A stretch of 31,631 nt of DNA from Chara braunii (GCA_003427395.1 BFEA01000079.1:2856244-2887874); one strand, 5' to 3'. Shown: positions 18,415 through 28,984, counted from the stretch's first letter. Numbers and translations: made by a program. Notes: generated by a model not told the origin, from the sequence alone.

Positions 18415-18873
18415 AATTTGTTATTTTGATTAGACCGGGTATCTATTCCCTCGCTGAGGACGGCTTTCTGCTACAGCTTGAAAATAGTTTGCAGGGACTT
18501 TATTACTCGGCGTGTGGGGAAGAAATAATTTTGCCTAGCTTGTACTTTAGTGAGCTTGAATCTCCTAGAAAGTTTCGCCTTTTATCTCTTTGTTGAGGTT
18601 TTCAAGTTTGAGTTTGAATTGCTGTGTTTTCCATATCTGACTGACCTTGTGCTAACATAAGTCCAGCTTATGCTTTCTATCTGCCTGATTTCATGAACAT
18701 AATCTGCAGTAGCCTACGGGCGTGTTTCCTGAATTCTACTGCTTATGCTGCATTTTATACGGACTCAGACTGGGTTACTCGCTCTGAGGGACCTCGCTAT
18801 CGAGAAGGGGGTAGTGTAGCAACCCACAAAATCACAGACTGAGAAAACTGCTGATTCTGAGCTTTGTCGTTGG
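18411..18873 (+). pseudogene. broken frames ending in a GGSVAT-type terminus at LTR B
   Basis: A frame from about 18411 to a TGA near 18593 reads well (LAEDGFLLQLENSLQGLYY, then ACGEEIILPSLYFSELESP). From about 18568 sense moves to another frame (FVEVFKFEFELLCFPYLTD). A third frame, open from about 18640, ends REGGSVATHKITD with its stop at about 18873, inside the LTR. The GGSVAT string arises where a G-rich purine tract meets the LTR start TGTAGCAACC, a junction familiar from plant gypsy elements. So 17900-18817 is probably the 3' internal part of a family B element, too eroded to name its domains. Confidence 0.35.
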
Positions 18874-19974
18874 AATGTGTAATTAGCTGAGATTCCCTGC
18901 CTTCTGTTGAGGTTTCTCAGTGAGTGTGAGTGCATGCTTGCTGGTTTCCGTGTGTTTTGCTGAGTGCTTGAGTGCTAGAGGTCGTGTGTGACCCGCCAGG
19001 GTACTTGTCTGCTTGTGAGGCCCGCGTGGCCAGTACTTACGTGTGGCCTTGACTTTGAGGGTTGCAGGGGGTAAAACACTCAAGCAGCTGAGGGGTAGCT
19101 TAGGGCACACTCAAGTAGCGGTAGTGTAGGCCCAGTAGCACTTCAGTAGCGGTAGGCCCAGCAGAAGAAGACAAAAAATTAGTAGAGGCAGCATTAATTT
19201 TTAGGAGTCCGGTAGGCCTAGGTTTAGAGTACCAGTCCAGAAGTCTGAGTCTAGGGCCTGTAGCAGACGATATCACACCTGCAATGATGTTTCCCTCCTA
19301 AAGGGAGAAGTTACTGGTTGCTTCGGAGGCCACCCGGCCTGGAAGTCACCGCCCAATAGGCTGGTTGCCTGCTATATCTCTAGGAAGAGCGAGTTGCTCT
19401 TCCTCATTTGCGGTGTGCAAGTTTGGGCATCACGCTGCTGGAGCGCCTGGTGATGAGCGCTAGTATGCAGCGCTGGGGAGAGGAGCGCCAGGACTTCCAC
19501 CTCTTTTGCATTGTCTTTTGAACATCGGGGCAGGGGCCCTAGTAGTCCGCCATAGCCATCACCTGTCTGAGGTGGAGGAAGGTGCAGGTCATGCCTATAG
19601 TGGACCTTTTGTTGTGTTGGCAGTAAGAGAGGGATTCAGACATTGGTTCTGGTTCAGCCGCTCATTGTTATTATTATTATCTATTGTTGAATACGAGAGG
19701 GAGAGACAAGGAGTAGGAGATCGGTTGGGGAGAGAAGGGGGATTTGTCATTGGTCTTTCTCTGGTGTACATCTTCTTTTTCTTCTTTCTTCTTTTTTTCC
19801 TTCTTTCGTCTCTTTCTCCTCTCAAGTTCTTTCATTTCTTTTGCAATTGGGTGGCATTGCCTTTCCTTGTGTATTTGCACTTTGAGATTGGCCAGGATCG
19901 TAAAATTTCAAAACTCAAAGCTCTTTATAACAGGACTCTCAACCTCCAGCAGCCATGGCCACCATCAAAAACAC

Positions 19975-20049
<75 letters not shown>

Positions 20050-20298
20050 AAGCTACCCTCAGGCCTCGCTGTCCCTCACTGAATGTCTTCACCTCTCTCT
20101 CCCTCTCCTATCATCTTCTCTTGGTCCTACTAGCTATGGTTTCGAGCGAGTTGTCTACTCTATCCTGACTCTCCCTCTCTCACCCACAGCTTGGTCACAC
20201 AATGGCACAGCACCCCTTCCGCGACAGTCCCGAGCGAAGAATTATGTTGACGCTGGCTGTGAATTGACTTTGGTACTTGGTGCAGTTCCAAAATTAGA
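18818..20298 (+). mobile_element. family B LTR, copy 2
   Basis: It starts TGTAGCAACCC directly after the purine tract GAGAAGGGGGTAG, so it reads as a plus-strand 3' LTR. It matches 1190-2460 in reverse complement up to about 19960. A TATA-like TTTATAA lies near 19925 and is followed by a (CT)n run. The right end is not fixed: it lies before segment X at 20299. The plus frame 19506-20168 is a product of the (CT)n run and pyrimidine-rich DNA. Confidence 0.65.
19977..20047. repeat. (CT)35 microsatellite
   Basis: About 35 perfect CT units. It translates to Ser-Leu repeats and creates false open frames. It lies just after the TATA-like site of LTR B, so it would fall in the transcript leader. Confidence 0.97.
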
Positions 20299-21224
20299 CG
20301 TGACATCGGTCACTTCCCAGGGCGGGGCCGACCTCAATGACTCGGACCCTCGTAGGGCTTTCCTGGGACTGAGCTTCAACTAACTGGGACTTACAGACAA
20401 CCTGTACCTAATAATTGCCCCTACAGACTCAGGCCTACCAGTTTCTGAACGGCCTATTGGGCGTTTTCTACCGGAAGTCTAGTACGGGCCGAGAGGCCGG
20501 ATATGGGACTTGGTACTTGGACTGGACTCTCAGACGTGAACCCTTTCAATTTACTCGCACTAGGGCTTTCTCAACTCGTCTCTGGACGTTCTTCTGTNNN
20601 NNNNNNNNNNNNNNNNNNNNNNNNNNNNNNNNNNNNNNNNNNNNNNNNNNNNNNNNNNNNNNNNNNNNNNNNNNNNNNNNNNNNNNNNNNNNNNNNNNNN
20701 NNNNNNNNNNNNNNNNNNNNNNNNNNNNNNNNNNNNNNNNNNNNNNNNNNNNNNNNNNNNNNNNNNNNNNNNNNNNNNNNNNNNNNNNNNNNNNNNNNNN
20801 NNNNNNNNNNNNNNNNNNNNNNNNNNNNNNNNNNNNNNNNNNNNNNNNNNNNAACAAAAAAAGAAACAAGGCTCCATCGCTGGGCCTTGCGGAAAGTTTC
20901 CCCTGGGCCCATTGGCGAGGTGCAGCCAATGGCCGCAGTCCGCAGTCACAGGCCGAAAGGCTGTGACGCCACAGGCATGGGCAAAAACGCCTGCAACTCT
21001 CGCTGTTCCTGTGTCCGTACGGTGCATTGGGCGGTACTGTGTGGGCAGGGTGGCATTATGTGGCCTGGACGATATTAAGCGGGTTGGGAGGCACAATGAA
21101 GAGTGGGCCATACTATGTGTACTTGGTTGTACTGCGTGCCAAGGATGATACTCTCCAATATGCGGGATGTCTGTTGGGTGATCATATACGGGCCAGGTCA
21201 TACCATTTGGACCGGGAGGTACTA
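20299..21224 (+). repeat. segment X, copy A (with N gap)
   Basis: From CGTGACATCGGTCACTTCCC to GGTACTA this is a near-identical direct copy of 24159-25131, differing by a few substitutions and one 4 bp indel. The 255 N at 20598-20852 replace sequence that in copy B occupies 24462-24759 (298 bp). No protein-coding gene is visible; open frames across it are mostly N. It ends exactly 2 bp before the family A LTR. Confidence 0.9.
20598..20852. other. assembly gap (255 N)
   Basis: Run of N inside segment X. By comparison with copy B the true content is probably about 298 bp, including the region with the second single N (24591). Frames reported across it are meaningless. Confidence 0.99.
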
Positions 21225-21226
21225 TG

Positions 21227-22241
21227 TGCAATCAGACTCGCTTTCACTTCTTCTTCACATACATGCAAACAGATGGGAATTCACACTGGCGCAGGGTGCC
21301 CACTCAAAGCTTCTAGATATGGAAATCAAGAACACAGTTCAGATGCAAGTTCACTTCAACGGGCTATGGCGCATCGGCGCCTGAACATCCCAACCTTCGT
21401 CACTGTGTCCAACCCCACTGTTCACACATGCTCACTCTGGATTACCCTGACTACCACCACACACACATGCTTAGTCCTATTTCCTCCTACAGCGGCTATG
21501 GCCGCACTACCACTACTGGCTATGGCTACGATCTCCCTTCAGCCCACTTCGTCTTCGGGCAACCTGCAGACCACCTTCGCACACGACACTGTAGCAGCGC
21601 TTCCGCATGACTTACGCAGCGAATGAATGAATGACTGGGCGCTGCCTCTTGATTTATACTTCTGTAACTCGTTGGTCTGCCCTTCTCCACCAGGCCTATG
21701 GTGCACACAGTCCCTCATGGTACTTGCTTGACTGGACTGGGACTGACTGGACCGGTACCACTGAGTGCATGGGTTTGCATTGCCAACTCAATGCAGTCGC
21801 ACTGCCGACGTAATGCAGCTCGGCTCACCACTTGCCCACTTGCCTCTGCCTAAAACGTGAGGGAGATTCAAAAGGCCACTTCCGGACCTTCCGGAAGTCT
21901 GTGGACTTGGCCTGTCGAGTACTGTAGCAGCTACTACCTTGACCTTTCAGGACTGTAGCAGCTACGACCTTGAACTTTCAGGACTGTGGCAGCTACGAAC
22001 TTGACCTTTCAGGATTCCTACAGCTACGACCTCTACAGGGCTGTGACTCCTCCTCGACAGACCTACAGATCGAACCCCTACCACTACACAGACCTACGAC
22101 AGACAACAACAACTATCAAAACACAGGTCAGGGGTTCAAACACTCGGGGTCGACACAGATACTGTACACAGGTAAAGTGAGGACTAGGGATCGAGCCCTG
22201 GGACCTGCATCCGCTACTGCTAACAGGTGAATACCGTTTCA
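21227..22241 (-). mobile_element. family A 3' LTR of the gypsy pol fragment
   Basis: On the minus strand it starts TGAAACGG at 22241 and ends GATTGCA at 21227, the same ends as the solo LTR at 2928-3817. It lies 38 bp past the pol stop codon, with a purine-rich GGCCGGTGGGAG just before it as the polypurine tract, so it is the 3' LTR. It holds the conserved TATA box (21653-21658), 31 bp U3 repeats, the T-arm-like AGGGATCGAGCCCT (22186-22199) and GCTATGG motifs at 21363, 21495 and 21520. Small plus-strand frames here are shadows. Confidence 0.85.
21924..22035 (-). repeat. 31 bp U3 repeats with GTAGCAGCTAC core
   Basis: GT(A/G)GCAGCTAC starts at 21924, 21955 and 21986, exactly 31 bp apart, with a weaker fourth unit (CTACAGCTACGACC) near 22017. 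Each unit also carries CTTGA(C/A)CTTTCAGGA. Counterpart of 3138-3240. Confidence 0.8.
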
Positions 22242-22253
22242 CTCCCACCGGCC
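22242..22253 (-). promoter_or_regulatory. polypurine tract of family A
   Basis: On the minus strand GGCCGGTGGGAG abuts the LTR start TGAAACGG. It is only partly purine but in the right place, between the pol stop and the LTR. Confidence 0.45.
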
Positions 22254-22279
22254 TAAATTCGAGCTCCTCCGAGAATAGC

Positions 22280-24158
22280 TCAGTCCAAGGCAGGACCTTT
22301 TCCCTTCCTCTCTCTCTCGTAGGCTCTCACTATGTCGGGAGCTGATTCTAGAAGTTCAGTCCTAGTAAACCAGCGATAGTCCTCGGGTTCCTGATATACA
22401 AATCGAACCTTATACTGTTTCTGTGGACGACCTCTACCTCCTGTTCTGAATACGTCTTCACCTAAAATGCCGTCAATGTCGTATCTTCCGTCCATGTCTG
22501 GAGGGATCATGGGTCTTCTAGATGGGAACTGTTGACTTGTGATGCATGGCAACAACTTTGACGCATGAAACACGGGGTAGGTGTGGAGGTGTGCTGGGAT
22601 TTCTACTGTGTAGGACGGTCCATCCTCTCCGCCCTTGACTTCTAGGACTGGCCACGGTCCTCTGTACGCTGGTAATAGCTTCTTCGAGATGTTCTCCTCA
22701 GGAGCAAATTCTTTAGACTTGACCCAGACTAAGTCGCCTACTTGAAACTGCGAGGGGCGACGGTGCTTGTTGGCTTGCTCTATCATCCGATGCTGGGCTT
22801 TCCTGAGGTTCTCTACAACGGTAGTTAATTCCTTCTCGTGCTGAAGTGCAAACTCCCTAGTCCCGGGCGGTAGCCTCTGAATCTGGTCCCGGTTAAGCCC
22901 TTCAAATGGTCTACGTGGTTTGAAAGACTTATGCAACTCGTTGGGAGTGCGACATGTAGCTAAATGCATGCTGTTGTTATATGCACTGGCTACCTTTGGG
23001 AGCATCTCATCCCGGTTGACTTGATCCGGTCTAATGTACAAACGCAGGACTTGTTGCAGGATCTTATTCATTTGTTCCGTCTGATCGTTAGTCTCTGGAT
23101 GACGGCCAGATGACATCAGCAACTTAGATCCATAGACTCTCATCAACTCCTGCCAGTTCTGACTAGTGAAACGGGTGTCTCTATCACTAACTATAGACAA
23201 CGGAATCCTGTGTTCACTGACCCGATGATCAAAAAACTTTTGGATGACTAAATTCGTGTGCGCCTCCGCAGGCAACGGAACAAAGACTGCATACTTGCTA
23301 AATCCATCAACTATAACCATGACTTGGCTCTTGTCATGCCTACTCTTGACATGGGTGTTCACAAAGTCAATGGACACTGAGTCCCCCGGCTGGTCAAGAA
23401 TAGGCAAGGGCCTGAGAAGACCTAGAGGGGCACGTGTAGAGGTCTTGTTTCTCTGGCAGACCTTACAACTGCGAACATACTCTATGCAGTCGGCCTTCAT
23501 CCCAGGCCATATGTATGCACGCATGAGGTTGGCTAGAGTCTTCTGCCAACCAAAACGTCCCTCGTTGTCATGGCATTCCCCTAGAATCAGACTATGAATC
23601 TCCTCATTGTTAGGAACGCACAATCGGTCAACTACGTTAGTCTTCTCAAATAGCAGCCCATCAGTAGTGCGGTAGTCTGGTTCGAGCTCTAGTGCCTCCT
23701 TTACTCTCTTGAGGAGGTCACTATAGATAGGGTTATGCACATACGCTTCTCTAACTTTCTGTTGCAGGTCTCTCCCTATATCCAGATAATGAACTATCGC
23801 TCCAAAGTAGTCAGCTCTCCTACTCAGAGCGTCCGCAATTACATGGTACTTCCCTTTTACTGGCTTGAGCTCAAAATCATACAAGTCTAACTTTGCGGCC
23901 CACCTAGTAAGCTTAGGTGTCATCTTGGCCTGAGTCTTCAGCCACCTTAATGTCTTGTGGTCTGAGTAGACTTTGAAGTGCCTCCCCAGCAAGTAGTGCT
24001 TCCAGTGTTCTAATGCTTGCCTGTGAGCGTAGAGTTCCCTTTCGTAGGTGGATGTCACTACCTTCTCTGAAGGCATCCCAGCAGACATGAACTCTACGGG
24101 TCTATATCCACTGCCATCGTCTTGCTGTAATACAGCACCTATACCATACTGGCTCGGG
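22280..24158 (-). CDS. Ty3/gypsy Pol fragment: RNase H, integrase, chromo-like
   Basis: C-terminal part of a retrotransposon polyprotein that would degrade RNA in hybrids and insert element cDNA in the nucleus. Residues 5-120 are the gypsy-type RNase H (QYGIGAVLQQ, YERELYAHRQALEHW, SDHKTL, ADALSR). At 199-237 is the integrase zinc-binding region: H199, C234 and C237 are present, but the second histidine is arginine (GRFG, R204). The integrase core has D267, D328 and E364 with the exact 35-residue D-E spacing, followed by the GPWPVLE and FHASKLLPC regions and a chromo-like end (YKVRFVYQEPEDYRWF, 585-600). The stop is 38 bp before the LTR. Protease, reverse transcriptase and the start of RNase H are absent: homology ends at about codon 5, where segment X begins, so the ATG at 24166 lies in foreign DNA. 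An open frame of 628 codons without internal stops suggests a fairly recent truncation. Confidence 0.9.
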
Positions 24159-25131
24159 CGTGACATCGGTCACTTCCCAGGCCGCGGCCGACCTCAATGA
24201 CTCGGACCCTCGTAGGGCTTTCCTGGGACTGAGCTTCAACTAACTAGGACTTACAGACAACCTGTACCTAATAATTGCCCTTACAGACTCAGGCCTACCA
24301 GTTTCTGAATGGCCATTTGGGCGTTATCTACCGGAAGTCTAGTACGGGCCGAGAGGCCGGATATGGATGGGACTTGGTACTTGGACTGGACTCTCAGACG
24401 TGAACCCTTTCAATTTACTCGCACTAGGGCTTTCTCAACTCGTCTCTGGACGTTCTTCTGTTCAGAGACATATACGAGATACGAGTGGTCGTGAATGCAT
24501 CCAGGGGTGTCCTGTGTGCATGGCCTGAAACAGAAGGGCACGAAACAACAAACCCCAGTGCCCCTTCAACCGAATCCGCAATTTTCTCCANACAAAACAA
24601 AAAGTCGCGAAAAGGAAAAGAGGACCTTCACGATTTAAGACCATGATCTGCCACACGAGGTGTTCCCTGCTGCCAGTTTTCCTTTCACAGCCAAACATAC
24701 CCCTGACATCCCTTTGTGATTCGAGCCCCTGACCTGTTGGGCACAGCACAAAACAAAACAACAAAAAAAGAAACAAGGCTCCATCGCTGGGCCTTGCGGA
24801 AAGTTTCCCCTGGGCCCATTGGCGAGGTGCAGCCAATGGCCGCAGTCCGCAGTCGCAGGCCGAAAGGCTGTGACGCCACAGGCACGGGCAAAAACGCCTG
24901 CAACTCTCGCTGTTCCTGTGTCCGTACAGTGCATTGGGCGGTACTGTGTGGGCAGGGTGGCATTATGTGGCCTGGATGATATTAAGCGGGTTGGGGGGCA
25001 CAATGAAGAGTGGGCCATACTAGGTGTACTTGGTTGTACTGCGGGCCAAGGATGATACTCTCCAATATGCGGGATGTCTGTTGGGTGATCATATACGCGC
25101 CAGGTCATACCATTTGGACCGGGCGGTACTA
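24159..25131 (+). repeat. segment X, copy B (complete)
   Basis: Complete partner of 20299-21224, starting right at the truncation point of pol. It contains GGGCCGAGAGGCCGG (near 24346), a T-arm-like ATTCGAGCCCCT (near 24719), A-rich AACAAAACAACAAAAAAAG, and a degenerate GG(T/C)ACTA-type minisatellite from about 24935. X continues past the shared part with similar short repeats to about 25340. Not recognised as a known family. A short non-autonomous element or simply duplicated spacer are both possible. Confidence 0.85.
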
Positions 25132-25290
25132 AATGGGTGAAGTGGTATTATGTGCCATGAGAGATATTAAGCGGGCTGGGTGGCGCTATGTACGACAGGT
25201 TATACTACGTGGACATGGCCGAACTGCATGGCCCACATAATACTGGATTGGGCGGTAGAGCCGGGTGAGTCATAGTATGTGGACCGGATG
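24935..25290. repeat. degenerate 17-20 bp minisatellite in X
   Basis: Recurring imperfect units such as GGCGGTACTGTGTGGGC, GTGGCATTATGTGGCC, GATGATATTAAGCGGG, GGGCCATACTAGGTG and GGCGGTACTAAATGGG. Strong decay, but the TACTA / TATTA-then-GTGG alternation is visible throughout. Also present in copy A (20995-21224). Confidence 0.5.
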
Positions 25291-25340
25291 TAGCTGTGGG
25301 CTGGCAAGTGCAGCCAGGGGCAAAATGCCATGCCACGTGT

Positions 25341-26035
25341 GTTGGGTGCTACAATAAGCAGGAGGGAAAAAAGAAAAAAAACAGGCCTAGCTCAGGGCGT
25401 ACTCACACCCATGAACCATTGAAATCCGGAACCAAATTCGAATTGATGATCAGATGGACAAAATAAAGGCGTACTCACACTGGGACCTTTTTACGTATTT
25501 TTGGATATCATTGAGGTCAGCTACACACCAGTGGTTAACCGGGTAAACTGTTTTCATGGCTGAAAGCAGGTTTTTTTGGCCAAATTTTTTGTTTTTCTCA
25601 GTTTCTATGAAATTTTTTTTTGACTGATGGAATTGTGTCTGGTCACTCTGGTGACCATTTCCCCATGTTCTGAAGTATTTTTCTTGGAATTGTCTGTGGT
25701 GACCATTTCCAAAAAACGCTGAAAATTCTTTAAATTCTTCAAATGCAAATTTTCATTCAAGTGCACTTTCACCTCACCGTTTCACCCTTTTTTCTTTTCT
25801 TTTTTTTTTTTGGGGGGGGGGGGAGGATTGTTAATATTACTTAATAACTTAATACGGTTTGCACTCTATGGAATGATGCAATTTTTGGTTAAAAAGGCCA
25901 TCGAGTTTTCTTATAAATAGCATTAAAAAAGCGCTGAAATTTTGGGTCTCCGTTAACCACCACTCCAGTTACATCCTAGTCGGGTCTTAAATAAGGTCCG
26001 ACGCATTTAAGGTAGTGCTACTGAGAGTACACCCC

Positions 26036-26070
<35 letters not shown>

Positions 26071-26550
26071 CTCACCATCAACAGATTGTCACATTGCCCT
26101 GTACGCATTAAACTCCCCTTTCCTTAGGGCACCCTTTACCTTATGTCAGGTTGTGGTAACCTCTTTGGCATGACTCAGCTGCGATATGTCTCCTGAAGTC
26201 CTTGTCACCACCCTACCCAAACCATCTCATATCCATGATCAATAAGGGGTGGAGGGGAAGGGGTCAAGGAAGTCTTCGGGAGGTCGGTTGGGATCTCGGC
26301 GTTAACAGTGGTCCACTCGTCGAAGGAGAGTCCATAGTCTCGTTTGATAGGGGCTCTAGCCTCTTTCGCTTCCCCACTCAATTTCACCCCTGCCACCCAG
26401 CCCCCTACTCCCCTCACAGCCAATCAATTGAGAACTCCAAGATTTCCTTTCGGATATCTAAGGGTGTCTGCACTGTCTCCATTGTCTCTTTAGCTCGTTA
26501 CCACATGTCAATTTGTATTTGTTGCTTGATGGTGTCAACGACCTCTCCTC
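25341..26550. other. AT-rich spacer with homopolymer runs
   Basis: No gene seen. It includes a T10/G10 junction near 25800-25823, two GGCGTACTCACAC strings (about 25397 and 25471), and a 33-base T run at 26038-26070. The frames at 26202-26660 (plus) and 26205-26423 (minus) lack recognisable features. Confidence 0.4.
26038..26070 (-). repeat. T33 run, possible retroposon A-tail on minus strand
   Basis: 33 consecutive T. If it is the A-tail of a minus-strand retroposon, the element body would lie to the right. The minus strand there has protein-like fragments (around 26535-26871) but no domain I can name. Confidence 0.4.
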
Positions 26551-26829
26551 GTGCGAGTCTGACTCCCGCCATCTCTAATGTACATCTTCTCCACCGGATG
26601 GCCCAATACGGGGCACGTCTCCCCAAGTGGAACATGTTCATGGCAAAGGTGGAAGCTTGAGGAGGGTGTCAGGTGTCTAGCAGCAGGGCCCGCCAATCCC
26701 ATGGCCAGTCCTTGGTGATGCCCAATTGGCGCCAAATCCGATCCCACCAGCGAACTCTGCCCTTGCGAGCCTGACTCCCTCCATCTCTAATGTACATCTT
26801 CTCCACCAGCTGTCCCGAAAAAGGGCACA
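26551..26829. repeat. imperfect duplication, about 213 bp apart
   Basis: TGCGAG(T/C)CTGACTCCC then CCATCTCTAATGTACATC and TTCTCCACC occurs at about 26551 and 26764. On the minus strand both copies encode RRCTLEM(A/E)GVRLAR, so coding sequence may have been duplicated. Possibly a LINE or other retroelement relic; not recognised. Confidence 0.5.
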
Positions 26830-26871
26830 TTGTCGAGCGCATCGGTCCCTCACGAGGACCCTCTCGGCCAC

Positions 26872-28739
26872 ATCATGCAGGATTTTGGCATTCGAGACAC
26901 AAAGCGTTTTGGGAGCAATGTCGCTCCGACCGAGGGCGGTAGCTATACCTCTCCCAAGTTCCTACGACAAGATAGGACCTCTCGAGGTACACCTTACCTC
27001 CACCCGTAGGAGTTGCCACCATCCAAGGGTGGGCATATCCCCATCGAGCTACTCTTCCACATGCGAGAGCTTTTACATGCGGTCGTAGAGGTGGATCAGT
27101 CGAGGGCGTTTCTTGTTCGTTGTAGCATAGGGGGTACGTGTGGTTAACGCCCAAATCGAACCCGTGCTTGAATCGACACTTGAACGTTGATCTCCCAACC
27201 GCGAACCTACGCCGGTCGACTAGGACGACTAATCTAACCACACCATGCTCTTACTCAAAAGCCTTGAACTCGTGTACAACTCGTGCCTAGTGCCTTTTTA
27301 ACTTCCTGACCAATAACCTACACCGCGCACGAGCAACAACCACGGCTCGTGTGAATTCCTATAAATAAGGCGTTTGTGCAAGCGAAGGTCATAGAGATTA
27401 ACCATGCATGGCTTACGCAATCCGGCGCCATGGCCACGCTTTACACGATGCCCATAACTTCAAGGGTTGCGCACAACACATCAGTGTCAAATACCAGATT
27501 TCACTGGGGAAGCATCCCTTGTGTCTCTGAATGGCCAAAAGACAAGTTGTTCACCAACCGTGACAACGATAGCGACTAAGACGCCCTCACCCTAAGAGTG
27601 AACTCGTCTTTCGGGAGCCCTCTAGGTGGGGTAGTCAAGGGTTTTGATTTTGGCAGTCGCGGAGTAAAACGTACAACCATAAAAAAATAACAAGCAGGGT
27701 AGTGCCCATATTGAATCTCAATGCGCGCCACTACGAAATGCACAAGTCCCCCACGCGTGGTCCTACGTCAATTGACTATGACGTTCGCTTCAATCGTGTG
27801 GTAAAAAACAAGAAATATCGCGACCTCGGGTTTCGCACCCTTGCCTCACCTTATAACGGATGCACGGACCCATAGCTTTTATCGTTCATAAATGACAGGA
27901 TAAGCTCACGCGAAAACATATAAGAGAGGTGGGCGCACAAACAAAGCCATAATACTCATCCATGCACGTTTGTGAGGCAGATTATCATGACGACGCTTCA
28001 TGAGTTACGCGTAATTGTGAAACCCCCATGTCGAAAGTCAGGGTTGCACGAGACACTCAGATGTCGGCTAACAAGCTCGCTGAGGGGTTAATTCCTCCGC
28101 CCTAAACGACCACGCGTGTGGCCGCCGACTCTCTTATCTTTCGCTCGTGGCGAGGGAGCTTTACGAGAGTTGCAGGGCGGTAAGGGGCCTTTGACTGTCG
28201 GGGGACGGCAGTCTCAGATCACCTATTGCGAACACTACTATCCATCCATAAAAACAAACAAGCAAAACTTTGCAAACACCCTACCCCTTATCTCGTATCC
28301 TTTCTCAAGCACCTATCTAACGCACACCGACATAAAGCCTCCATAATGGGTCTGGGTCACTATCAATCTAATACCAACACGACCTTATGTCGTGCCCTCG
28401 ATTACCACAGTCACGCAGAGAAAAGTGCGCAAAACCTTTAGAAAAAAAGGGTTGTGCGGCATCAGGTAATCACTCTCATAGTCATTGATGTGGCTTGTCC
28501 ATCAACACTCTCATAATCACGAGCAATCATCAAAGACACAATCGAATATCTTCCACACATACCTGCGATCACACAGATCCAACACCAGCATGCCACACGC
28601 TAATGTGGTCAACTTTTTCGTTCCCTGCGATCACACCCCACCTTACACACACAAGCCCCAACCATTTTTGTTCCCGGTGATCGAAACCTAACTCCTCTAC
28701 TAAGCTTTTTCTCACCTCTCCCTAATCGGCACTAGAGAT
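26872..28739. other. spacer with TATA-type sites, no certain gene
   Basis: No protein family recognised. A minus-strand tRNA-like text near 27140-27245 (GGTTAGATTAG, GGTTCGCGG, GTTCAAGTG) hints at a tRNA-derived SINE but does not fold well by eye. Two TATA-type sites lie near 27360 and 27919. The following sequences share an AGGGTTGC...CACT(C)AG(A)TGTC pattern, suggesting two diverged copies of one promoter-like repeat. The plus frame at 27376-27579 (67 residues) starts just after the first TATA box but has no known features. Confidence 0.35.
27310..27367 (+). promoter_or_regulatory. CCAAT plus TATA promoter-like pair
   Basis: CCAAT at 27310-27314 and TATAAATA at 27360-27367, spaced as in plant core promoters. 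A weaker TATAAG at 27919-27924 lies in a similar setting. Any transcript would run right into the small frame at 27376-27579. Confidence 0.35.
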
Positions 28740-28984
28740 TGCTGAAAATTTTGGCAGCATCTCCCTCGGATAAGGTGGATTGCCAAAATTTTCACAATCA
28801 AAAAGTTGACTAACTCCCTAAATTTGTAAAAATTTCGACAACACTTCCTCTAGGAAAATGGACTACCAAAATCTTTACAAGGCTAAATCCAAAAATCAAA
28901 TCGCATCTAAACTTTGCAAAGCCGGATTTGTCCAACTCCTTGAATTAGCAAAAATTTTGGCAACACGTCCTCTAGGAAAATGAG
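28740..28984. repeat. AT-rich degenerate repeats (TTCCTCTAGGAAAATG)
   Basis: Units of roughly 110-130 bp carry an AAAATTT(T/C)(G)GCA-type string followed by CCTCTAGGAAAATGG and a CAAAATTTT-type string (near 28750, 28835, 28955). They lead into the 300 bp duplication, which contains the same core. Confidence 0.55.

Noticed and set aside
19506-20168. 220-residue plus-strand frame with long Ser-Leu repeat
   Set aside because: It runs through the (CT)35 microsatellite, which is open in several frames; the rest is LTR B sequence.
20415-21231. Several frames of 113-223 residues across the N run
   Set aside because: More than half of each is unknown sequence; copy B of the same segment, without the gap, does not contain such frames.
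24166-24166. ATG as natural start of the pol gene
   Set aside because: It lies in segment X, and RNase H lacks its normal N-terminal strand; the gene is truncated.
27140-27245. Minus-strand tRNA or tRNA-SINE
   Set aside because: It has GGTTAGATTAG and GGTTCG-like strings, but no consistent cloverleaf could be drawn by eye.
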